Shown here: piece by piece, positions 1 to 6,172 of the stretch
Numbering within the stretch: position 1 is the first letter of the stretch
Layout of the letters: the number at the start of each line of letters is the position of its first letter
DNA from: JAQUGA01 sp038210985
GTDB taxonomy: Bacteria; Bacteroidota; Bacteroidia; Bacteroidales; WCHB1-69
Reading direction: 5' to 3'
Length of the DNA stretch: 8,362 bases
Assembly (NCBI GenBank): GCA_038210985.1
Contig: JBBQWB010000119.1
Span: 1-8,362, forward strand
Program-made: the position numbers and the translations under genes
Notes under the pieces: generated by a model
Told to the model about the DNA's origin: nothing
Databases searched by the model: none
Seen by the model: only the letters and a program-made list of their open reading frames with translations

Positions 1-27
1 GACAAAATTGATGAAATGAGAAAATAA
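1..27 (+). CDS. Possible C-terminal tail of an upstream gene (partial)
   Basis: In frame 1 the first 24 nt read DKIDEMRK followed by TAA at 25-27. The other two forward frames also hit stops early, so this is only a plausible end of a gene that starts outside the window. The charged, lysine-ending tail is unremarkable and no family can be assigned. It would lie about 100 nt upstream of the first glycosyltransferase, in the same direction. Confidence 0.25.
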   Translation, partial: DKIDEMRK

Positions 28-128
28 ACAATATCTATTTTGTACTTATTGTTATTTCTTAGGTTCCTTAAAAACATTGTTTTAATAAAGCTGAATATTG
101 AATTAATTTTAAGAATAGATTATAACTA

Positions 129-1292
129 ATGATAAACATTCTCTACATCTGCACTCCAAATTCAATCCATGATATAAAGTGGATGAGCTATTTTGCGGTG
201 CAAAAGGACAAATTTAGAGTTTATTCGATAGGGGAAGAACAGTGTGTTTTGTCAGAGGCTGATTGTGCTATTTTAAAAAATAATAATATTATTTTTTTGG
301 ACTTAATTCCATCATATTCCATTACAAATCCTTATAAGACATTTTCGACTGCAAGGTGGATAAATAAAATAATAGCAAAATTTAAAATAGATTTAGTTCA
401 TGTTTTTGTGCCAACGCCTCTTGCTTTATGGCTATTGCATATTAAAAAACCTTATGTAATAACTACTCGAGGGACGGATGTGTTAGTAACTCTTCCAAAT
501 CTATACAATAATAGATGGAAAAATATAAAGTCATTTGTTTTTTTTAGATTATTTAAATTTGTTTTTCAAAAAGCCTCTTATGTAACTTCTACATCTTATG
601 CTCAAATAGATAGCATTGGAAAAATGTTTACAATTAAAAATAAAATTTTAATTAGAACGGGTGTGGATGTTGAAAGAATTAAAGAAATAAATGAATATTC
701 AGAAGTAAATAAGATATTAAAAGACAAACAATTTGTTTTTTCGCCAAGACAAGTAAATAATCCAATTTATAATGTTGAAATGCAAATCGAATCAATAAAA
801 TTATTAGATCAAAGCATTATTGATAATTATACTTTTGTTTTTATCAATAAAAACAACATGAATAAAGACTATTATTCTTTCATAGAAGAAAAGCTAAATA
901 TTTTATCATCACAAATTGGTCTATCATTTTTATTATTAGATAGTTTGTCACAAGAACACTTGTGGCAATTTTATAAAAAAGCGAAATTGACAATAATGAC
1001 TCCAATTTCTGATGGTACACCCAATACCGCATTGGAAGCTATGGCTGCTAAATGCCCATTAATATTACCATGCTTGCCCTATGATTCTGATTTGTTTGAT
1101 AGTACATGCTTGAAAATGTATTCAAATACTCCTGAATGTTTGGCTGAATTAATCAAGCAAGCACTTTTTGATTACCCTCAAAGTTTAATTAAAGATGGAT
1201 ACGAAAAAGTTACACTATTAGGGAATAGGTTTGTAGAAATGAATAAACTAATGGATATTTATTTATCATTAATTAATAAAAAAGAACTTTAA
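129..1292 (+). CDS. GT4-type glycosyltransferase (group 1 family)
   Basis: Predicted retaining glycosyltransferase of GT-B fold, 387 residues, within the usual size range of family GT4. It would transfer a sugar from a nucleotide donor to a growing surface polysaccharide on the cytoplasmic side of the inner membrane. Visible in the sequence: an N-terminal Rossmann-like start (MINILYIC), the acceptor-domain loop TTRGTD at residues 112-117, the interdomain region RTGVD at 176-180, and the donor-binding motif DGTPNTALEAM starting at residue 295. That motif corresponds to the family E-x7-E motif, here D295 and E303. No signal peptide or clear membrane segment is seen. The next gene starts 1 nt after the stop, so they are probably cotranscribed. 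The donor and acceptor sugars cannot be read from the sequence. The start chosen is the first ATG of the frame; no Shine-Dalgarno is visible, as is usual in Bacteroidota. Confidence 0.88.
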   Translation: MINILYICTPNSIHDIKWMSYFAVQKDKFRVYSIGEEQCVLSEADCAILKNNNIIFLDLIPSYSITNPYKTFSTARWINKIIAKFKIDLVHVFVPTPLALWLLHIKKPYVITTRGTDVLVTLPNLYNNRWKNIKSFVFFRLFKFVFQKASYVTSTSYAQIDSIGKMFTIKNKILIRTGVDVERIKEINEYSEVNKILKDKQFVFSPRQVNNPIYNVEMQIESIKLLDQSIIDNYTFVFINKNNMNKDYYSFIEEKLNILSSQIGLSFLLLDSLSQEHLWQFYKKAKLTIMTPISDGTPNTALEAMAAKCPLILPCLPYDSDLFDSTCLKMYSNTPECLAELIKQALFDYPQSLIKDGYEKVTLLGNRFVEMNKLMDIYLSLINKKEL

Positions 1293-1293
1293 A

Positions 1294-2103
1294 ATGCATT
1301 TATTTAATAAAATTCGTTTTGTGTTTAGACGCAAGTATTTTGCTTGGAAATTGAAACAATACATAATTCATAAACCACCTACTGTTGAGGCGTTTGAAAA
1401 AGTAATTAGGTCGAATAAAAATGAAAATTGTTTCGTACATGGAGGATATCGACAATTAATGAGTTTCTTTATTAATGATGGTGGTTTGGATAAGATTATT
1501 TCAATTTTGGACACTAATTTTCAAAATATCTTATCTCCTGCATATACATTGAACTTTAAAAAAAATGGAGTTTTTCATTTAAAATACAGTAAGCCTGATA
1601 TTGGTTTTTTTGGTGTTGAATTTGCAAAATATGCCACATTTAGATCTCATGACCCAATTGGCTCAATTTGGCTAAGGGGAGTTATGGACACTGGGGGTTT
1701 AGACTTAAAAAGGTCTTTTTTCGCAGATAATGGAATGTATGGTACTATAAATAATGAAAATTCATTAACCATTTGTTTAGGCACAAATACAGTCATGCTA
1801 TCTTTATTACATTATCTCGAATATAAATTTAATCTTCCATATCGAAAAAAGGTCGTTTATAAAGGGATTTCTTATTATAATGATAGTGAATTTGAATTTG
1901 TTGAACATGCTACTACCGAAAATATTGGGATTTTGCAAGTTGAAAGAGAACGTGTTGAATATGATATGTTAAAAGAAGGTGTTTTGAAAAGATATGATTT
2001 TGGAGATTTTGCGGTGAGAATCAAAAATAATAAAGATTTTGCAGATTTTATTAAGCTGAAAACAGACAAAGACCCTTATTATTTATTTTATGAAAAAAAA
2101 TAA
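1294..2103 (+). CDS. AAC(3)-family N-acetyltransferase-like protein, probably a sugar-modifying enzyme
   Basis: A 269-residue protein that resembles the aminoglycoside 3-N-acetyltransferase family (AAC(3), Pfam Antibiotic_NAT) by motif order. It has an early VHGG segment, an SPAYT segment followed by Y/F-rich sequence, the RSHDPIGS block at residues 117-124, and LLHYLE at 171-176, where H173 and E176 match the family's conserved H-x2-E. The RSHDPIGS block corresponds to RSxHPxxS of the antibiotic-modifying members. The histidine-proline pair is replaced by aspartate-proline, which I recall from members in polysaccharide clusters. The likely job is acetyl-CoA dependent acetylation of an amino sugar, not antibiotic resistance; this is inference from context. 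The first ~40 residues are basic and aromatic, with no obvious catalytic motif. It starts 1 nt after the glycosyltransferase stop and overlaps the deacetylase gene by 14 nt, so translational coupling is likely. Confidence 0.68.
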   Translation: MHLFNKIRFVFRRKYFAWKLKQYIIHKPPTVEAFEKVIRSNKNENCFVHGGYRQLMSFFINDGGLDKIISILDTNFQNILSPAYTLNFKKNGVFHLKYSKPDIGFFGVEFAKYATFRSHDPIGSIWLRGVMDTGGLDLKRSFFADNGMYGTINNENSLTICLGTNTVMLSLLHYLEYKFNLPYRKKVVYKGISYYNDSEFEFVEHATTENIGILQVERERVEYDMLKEGVLKRYDFGDFAVRIKNNKDFADFIKLKTDKDPYYLFYEKK

Positions 2104-3094
2104 AGCATTATTATTGACCTTCGACTACGAACTGTTTTTAGGCAAAAGTAGTGGTACAGTTGATAATTGCTTAATTATACCTACAAATCATTTGCTGGAT
2201 TTGTTTGATAAACACAATATACAAGCCGTGTTTTTCGTCGATACGGTGTATATTATGAGGATGATAGAATTGTCGAAGGATTTTGATGCAGTAAGAAAAG
2301 ATCTTGAAAAAATCAGAAAACAACTATTAGATATTATTAGAAAAGGACATTCTGTTTTTCATCATATACATCCTCACTGGCTTGATAGTGTATATTTGTT
2401 TGAGATAAATCAGTGGGACTTGTCAAATATAACTAAGTTGACTTTTGATAAAATCTCCGAAGAGGAGCGTAGTAAGATTATGGCCTTTTCGAATGATTTT
2501 TTATTGCAAATATATAAAGAGGCAAATTCTGACAAAATCCCATTTGGGTATAGAGCAGGAGGATTGTTTATTGAACCATTTGATTTGATTAAATCCTATT
2601 TTAAAAAGTATAATATAATAAATGATTATAGTGTCGTGTTTGGGGATTATCGTAATGATGCTGTAAATTCTTGTGATTTTAGAAATGTACCTTCCGATAG
2701 GGAATATCGTTTTTCAGATTCTATATCAAATGAAGATGAAAATGGAGAATTTGTTGAATTTCCAATATCTACAATCGTAATTAAAAACTTTTATAAAGTT
2801 TTTAATGGTTTGTATTATCGATTGTACAAAAGGAACTTAAACCTTAAGTTATATGGAGATGGTTTATCAATAGCTAATGAAATTAACAAATCAGATCGTA
2901 CTTCAAAGAAGAATTACTTTAAAATGACAATTCCTGCAAGTGTAGAAATATTAAATCCAGTTCTTTATTATTTATATAAAAGGCAAATAAATAATTCAAA
3001 CTATTTTCATTTATTGTCTCATCCAAAATTATTAACAATTGAAAGTTTAAAACAGCTAGATAAACTTTTGAAGCATGCAAATTCAATAGTCTGA
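2090..3094 (+). CDS. NodB-like polysaccharide deacetylase family protein
   Basis: A 334-residue protein with the motif order of the NodB/CE4 polysaccharide deacetylase fold. LLLTFDYE at residues 7-14 contains the catalytic-base position D12. GHSVFHHIHPHW at 86-97 contains an H-x3-H metal pair, H92 and H96. FGYRAGG at about 152-158 is the third family motif carrying the conserved arginine. With D12, H92 and H96 all present, it could be an active metal-dependent deacetylase acting on an N- or O-acetyl sugar. The C-terminal half (about 180-334) is less typical but ends with an HLLSHPK segment, a late histidine motif common in the family. There is no signal peptide, which suggests cytoplasmic action on a precursor. 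The start codon lies 14 nt inside the preceding acetyltransferase-like gene. In the ancestral operon the next gene would have been the glycosyltransferase now at 7568; instead a GT start fragment begins 31 nt after the stop. Confidence 0.8.
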   Translation: MKKNKALLLTFDYELFLGKSSGTVDNCLIIPTNHLLDLFDKHNIQAVFFVDTVYIMRMIELSKDFDAVRKDLEKIRKQLLDIIRKGHSVFHHIHPHWLDSVYLFEINQWDLSNITKLTFDKISEEERSKIMAFSNDFLLQIYKEANSDKIPFGYRAGGLFIEPFDLIKSYFKKYNIINDYSVVFGDYRNDAVNSCDFRNVPSDREYRFSDSISNEDENGEFVEFPISTIVIKNFYKVFNGLYYRLYKRNLNLKLYGDGLSIANEINKSDRTSKKNYFKMTIPASVEILNPVLYYLYKRQINNSNYFHLLSHPKLLTIESLKQLDKLLKHANSIV

Positions 3095-3125
3095 ACCTAA
3101 GCATATTAAGTTGTAATATTATAGA

Positions 3126-3299
3126 ATGAAAAAAGTCCTAATCCTTGCCTGCGATTTTCCTCCCTATGTTTCTGTTGGAGGACTCCGCCCATCCTCTTGG
3201 CACAAGTATTTTAAAGAATTTGGGATAGAGTGCGTTATTGTAAATATATATTCTAGGATAATGGGAAGCAAGCAGGATAAATGTTTTTGTTATGTCTAA
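3126..3299 (+). pseudogene. Glycosyltransferase 5'-end fragment, copy 1 (57-codon leader ORF)
   Basis: An ATG-started ORF of 57 codons ending in TAA at 3297-3299. Its first 33 codons match the start of the intact glycosyltransferase at 7568 (80 of 99 nt by hand alignment; same MKKVLILA start and DFPPYVSVGG segment, with Y9C, Y23S, Y26H and H30K). Homology to the intact gene fades after about codon 41. Codons 42-57 still align with copy 2 at 4779. It is far too short to be an enzyme and is best read as the abandoned start of a glycosyltransferase gene displaced by cargo 1. Its last 8 nt (ATGTCTAA) overlap the start of cargo 1, so if it is translated it could couple translation into cargo 1. 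Unlike copy 2, it has no premature stop before the cargo. Confidence 0.8.
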
Positions 3300-4782
3300 A
3301 AAAGAGATACTGCATTTAATTAATAAAGGAGAGGGTTTGACAATTGAGTTTAAAACTGCTCAATACGAAATTCCCAAAAGTGTTTTTGAGACTGTTTGTG
3401 CTTTTTTGAACAGAATTGGTGGGACTGTTTTGCTCGGAGTTACGGATAATGGTGAAATAAAAGGGATAGAGCAAAAATATGTTCAAAAGATTAAGAAAGA
3501 GTTGACAAACGCATTGAATAATCCTCAAATTATAAATCCACCTATTTATATTCAACCATTAGAAGTTGAGATTGATAATAAAAATGTATTGTTGCTTCAT
3601 GTATATGAGAGTTCACAAGTTCATAATACTCGAGGCTTAATTTTTGACAGAAATAATGATGGAGATTACAACATTACTTTTAATACAAATTTAGTAGCTA
3701 ATTTGTTTATTCGGAAACAAAGCACCTTTACCGAAAATAAAATTTATCCTTATGCCACTATAAACGAACTACGCCCTGAGATTATACAGCGTGTACGACA
3801 AATGGCTGTAAACCGACAACCCGGACATCTATGGGAGAGCATGACTGATATGGAGTTGCTTCGAAGTGTTCAGCTTTATCAAACCGATTATTCTACAGGA
3901 AAAGAAGGATTAACATTGGCTTGCATTTTACTTTTTGGAAGAGATGATGTTATAACTTCAGTTTTGCCTTTTCATAAAACAGATGCTATTTGTCGTATTC
4001 AAAATGTTAATAGATACGATGATCGCGATGATATTAGAACAAACTTAATTGAAACTTATGACAGATTGATGAGCTTTATCGAAAAACATTTGTCTGAAAA
4101 ATTTGTTTTAAAGGGGGATGTCCGGATAAGTGTTCGTAATTTGATTTTTCGTGAAATAATTGCCAATACCCTAGTGCATCGCGAATATACGAATCCATAT
4201 CCTGCAAAGCTTGTAGTTGATAAAAATATTGTTTATGCCGAGAATGGTAACAAATCGCATGGAAATCTTCAACTGCAACCAGGAAATTTCACCCCTTTCC
4301 CAAAAAATCCTGTCATTGCAAGAGTTTTTAAGGAAATAGGAAGGGCAGATGAATTAGGTTCTGGCATAAGAAATATTTATGAGTATTTTAGCTATTACTC
4401 TATACGAAAACCAATCTTCGAAGAAAAAGACATTTTTAAATGTACAATTTTTCTTGATGATACCTCGGTAATAGATAAAATAAAACCAACTAAGACCTCT
4501 TTAGAAGATGTCACAGAAGATGTCACAGAAGATGTCGGAAAAGGTGTCGGAAAAGGTGTCGGAAAAGATGTCGGAAAAGATGTCGGAAAAGGTATTAGTC
4601 TAAATCTAATGCAGATTATTGAGATACTTAAAACAAATCCTAACGTAACTATTAACGACCTATCAGTAAAAACAGGATATACAAGAAGAACTATAGAACG
4701 TAGTTTATTTAAACTAAAAGAGCTTGAACTTATACGCAGAGTTGGTGGTAGAAAGTTGGGTTATTGGGAGGTGCAAAAATGA
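3292..4782 (+). CDS. Schlafen/AlbA_2 domain protein with GHKL-like ATPase domain and C-terminal winged helix (cargo 1)
   Basis: A 496-residue member of the COG2865-type family (AlbA_2 domain, RecG-related ATP-binding region, HTH), often named putative transcriptional regulator or 'ATP-binding protein'. Residues ~10-60 carry the Schlafen-like core: E14, E19-F20-K21, and the glycine segment RIGGTVLLGVTDNG. Residues ~284-365 carry the HATPase-like part: FREIIANTLVHREY at 286-299 (N-box like) and GRADELGSGIRNI at 350-362. A tetrapeptide-repeat linker follows at 406-433, then a winged-helix segment at ~438-493 ending in GGRKLGYWEV. Length and domain order look complete. Its cellular role is not established; relatives are linked to regulation, and the Schlafen core is a nuclease fold in animal antiviral proteins. 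The only sensible start is ATG 3292, which lies inside the glycosyltransferase fragment. The TGA stop overlaps the next fragment's ATG as ATGA. It is unrelated to polysaccharide synthesis and likely acquired. Confidence 0.88.
   Translation: MSKKEILHLINKGEGLTIEFKTAQYEIPKSVFETVCAFLNRIGGTVLLGVTDNGEIKGIEQKYVQKIKKELTNALNNPQIINPPIYIQPLEVEIDNKNVLLLHVYESSQVHNTRGLIFDRNNDGDYNITFNTNLVANLFIRKQSTFTENKIYPYATINELRPEIIQRVRQMAVNRQPGHLWESMTDMELLRSVQLYQTDYSTGKEGLTLACILLFGRDDVITSVLPFHKTDAICRIQNVNRYDDRDDIRTNLIETYDRLMSFIEKHLSEKFVLKGDVRISVRNLIFREIIANTLVHREYTNPYPAKLVVDKNIVYAENGNKSHGNLQLQPGNFTPFPKNPVIARVFKEIGRADELGSGIRNIYEYFSYYSIRKPIFEEKDIFKCTIFLDDTSVIDKIKPTKTSLEDVTEDVTEDVGKGVGKGVGKDVGKDVGKGISLNLMQIIEILKTNPNVTINDLSVKTGYTRRTIERSLFKLKELELIRRVGGRKLGYWEVQK
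4507..4590 (+). repeat. Seven tandem 12-nt units coding a tetrapeptide linker
   Basis: Seven consecutive 12-nt units: two of GATGTCACAGAA, then five of GRTGTCGGAAAA (three starting GAT, two starting GGT). They encode DVTE twice, then DVGK, GVGK, GVGK, DVGK, DVGK, between the ATPase-like part and the winged helix of cargo 1. As the unit is a multiple of three, copy-number change by slippage would alter linker length without breaking the frame. Confidence 0.93.
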
Positions 4783-4949
4783 AAAAAGTCCTCATACTCG
4801 CCTACGATTTTCCGCCTTATGTTTCAGTTGGAGGCTTGCGACCATATAGCTGGTATAAATATTTTAAAGAATTTGGGTTAGAATGAGTTATTGTAACGAG
4901 ATATTGTAGAATAATGGAAAATAGACATGATAAATATTTTTGTAATGTT
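4779..4949 (+). pseudogene. Glycosyltransferase 5'-end fragment, copy 2
   Basis: The fragment starts at an ATG that overlaps the TGA stop of cargo 1 (ATGA at 4779-4782). It reads 35 codons to a TGA at 4884-4886. The first 33 codons differ from the intact gene at 7568 by 15 of 99 nt but by only one residue (H30K). Beyond the stop the sequence still aligns codon by codon with copy 1 up to about 4949 (about 55 of 72 nt), including VIVTR as in the glycosyltransferase. The frame finally closes with TAG at 4974-4976. The TGA sits where copy 1 has TGC, so it is probably a point mutation in a dead fragment. Its first 34 nt match copy 3 at 33 of 34 positions, making a direct repeat that brackets cargo 2. 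Confidence 0.8.
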
Positions 4950-4999
4950 TGCTTGGATTTATATATTGTTAATTAGCTAGTATGCTAATCAAAAAACAC

Positions 5000-5007
5000 T
5001 ATTTTTG
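5000..5007 (+). promoter_or_regulatory. Candidate Bacteroidota -7 promoter element before cargo 2
   Basis: TATTTTTG fits the Bacteroidota -7 consensus TAnnTTTG and lies 42 nt before the DUF1016 start codon at 5050, a plausible leader length. No TTG at the expected -33 distance is visible, which weakens the call. The surrounding 4950-5049 stretch is A/T-rich and shows no other coding signal. Confidence 0.35.
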
Positions 5008-5351
5008 AATCTTAACTTAGATAAAAGAATATTGAATTAAATAATAATAATGGGAGAAACAAATATTGTATCAACGCAAGCGATACGATTAATTAAGGCA
5101 GCCATACTGCAAAGTCGGTACATGGCTGCTAGGTTGGCAAATAGAGAACAGCTTAAGCTTTATTATGCCATCGGTAAATATGTTTCGGAGAATACACGAG
5201 CCGGGACATGGGGCACTGGATCTATACAAGTTATTTCAGACCAACTACAGTAAGAATTGCCTTGCTTAAGAGGGTTTTCTGTCTCAAACATACGATATAT
5301 GAGACTTTTTTTTGAGGCATGGAATGCTTTTCTTGAAGATGCGGAAATTTC

Positions 5352-5378
5352 AAATCATCACTTAGCAAGTGATGATTT
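5352..5378. repeat. Perfect 12-bp inverted repeat, hairpin A, inside the DUF1016 frame
   Basis: AAATCATCACTT at 5352-5363, a 3-nt spacer AGC, then its exact reverse complement AAGTGATGATTT at 5367-5378. It codes for NHHLASDDL in the DUF1016 frame. It shares its core with hairpin B at 5453-5481: CATCACT, three variable bases, CAAGTGATG. Confidence 0.9.
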
Positions 5379-5452
5379 ACAGGGAGAAAACGACCTAGAT
5401 TTTAATAATCAATTAACTAAAGAATCAGAAAAGGATTTATTGGCATTATCTT

Positions 5453-5481
5453 TAAAACATCACTCGACAAGTGATGTTTTA
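5453..5481. repeat. Perfect 12-bp inverted repeat, hairpin B, inside the DUF1016 frame
   Basis: TAAAACATCACT at 5453-5464, a 5-nt spacer CGACA, then the exact reverse complement AGTGATGTTTTA at 5470-5481. It lies about 100 bp from hairpin A, matches it at 16 of 19 core positions and is in the same coding frame (KHHSTSDVL against NHHLASDDL). No further copy was seen in the window. Confidence 0.9.
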
Positions 5482-6081
5482 TCAAATTTTATGAGTATTG
5501 GGTTTACTCATCATCGCGAAATTTTAAGTAAAACAAATTTCAACTTAAGTATTTCTAAAAAGGACATACGAGCAAAAGCATTACGTTCGTTTAAAGACGA
5601 GTACCTACTTGATTATATTAATCTAGAAGATCCAGACGAAGACAATGAGCAAATTTTGGAGTCATCCATTGTTAATAATATTAAAAAGTTTATCATGTCA
5701 TTTGGCCATGATTTTTGCTTTATGGGAAACCAATTTAGAATAATAATCAATGAAAAAGAAGTATTTGTTGATTTGTTGTTTTTTCATCGTAGTTTAAATT
5801 GTTTAGTAGCAATTGAATTGAAACGAGGAGATTTTAAACCTGCATACTCTGGGCAACTAAATTTTTATCTATCAGCATTGGATGAGTATGTAAAACATCC
5901 TAACGAGAATCCATCTATTGGTATTATCTTATGTAAAGGAGCAGATGAAAAATTTGTACAGCTTTCGGTACGTGATGTGAACAAGCCGATAGGCGTAGCA
6001 ACCTACAAAACGGCAAATGATTTGCCAAAAGAACTTAAAAAAGTTTTACCAAATTTGGATGAATTAAAAAGACTATTATAA

Positions 6082-6132
6082 ATGAAAAAAGTCCTCATAC
6101 TCGCATACGATTTTCTACTATCTTTGCCGTAG
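6082..6132 (+). pseudogene. Glycosyltransferase 5'-end fragment, copy 3 (shortest)
   Basis: The ATG follows the DUF1016 TAA directly (TAAATG). The first 34 nt (6082-6115) code MKKVLILAYDF and match copy 2 at 33 of 34 positions and the intact gene at 30 of 34. After TTTC the match stops abruptly and the frame ends at TAG 6130-6132, giving only 16 codons. The junction at about 6115/6116 marks the left border of the cargo 3 cassette. The new sequence brings a candidate promoter at 6119 at once. Confidence 0.8.
6119..6126 (+). promoter_or_regulatory. Candidate Bacteroidota -7 promoter element before cargo 3
   Basis: TATCTTTG followed by C is a close fit to the Bacteroidota -7 consensus TAnnTTTG. 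It lies 46 nt before the ATG of cargo 3, almost the same distance as the candidate element before cargo 2. It is the first sequence after the glycosyltransferase fragment ends, so it would belong to the inserted cassette. No clear -33 TTG is present. Confidence 0.42.
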
Positions 6133-6172
6133 AGAGTTGATCTAAAAAACATTTTAGCTATAAAAAAGTTTT

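Larger units (their letters stand above)
5050..6081 (+). pseudogene. DUF1016/YhcG-family PDDEXK nuclease, interrupted by an in-frame stop (cargo 2)
   Basis: One reading frame of 344 codons with a single internal stop, TAA at 5251-5253 (codon 68). Before it lies the DUF1016 N-terminal domain (RLIKAAILQSRY, then LYYAIGKYVSEN). After it the domain resumes without a frame change: ELPCLRGFSVSNIRYMRLFFEAW is the conserved helix of the family. Relatives usually read LQKE at this point, so a Lys AAA to TAA change is the simplest explanation. The C-terminal PDDEXK core looks intact: MGNQFRI, D241 in VFVDLLFF, E256 and K258 in IELKRG, then GQLNFYLSALDEY and GIILCKG. Between HHREIL and RSFKDEY only about 20 residues remain, whereas relatives I recall carry roughly 55-60 there including a WSVxxL segment, so an internal in-frame loss is also likely. 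Two hairpins sit in the region after the N-terminal domain. The gene is probably dead, unless the stop is read through, the C-terminal part is reinitiated, or the stop is a sequencing error. Its own TAA touches the next fragment's ATG. Confidence 0.82.

Noticed and set aside
28..128. Promoter for the first glycosyltransferase
   Set aside because: The nearest match (CTATTTTG near 35) is one base short of TAnnTTTG and has no partner -33 element; the gene may be read from an upstream promoter.
1875..3555. Short reverse-strand ORFs at 1875-2069, 2919-3104 and 3316-3555
   Set aside because: All are antisense to genes with clear family motifs and are composition artefacts of A/T-rich coding DNA.
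4972..4989. Inverted repeat ATTAGC-TAGTAT-GCTAAT as a terminator of the copy 2 fragment
   Set aside because: Only a 6-bp A/T-rich stem with a 6-nt loop, followed by an A-run and not a T-run; too weak for an intrinsic terminator.
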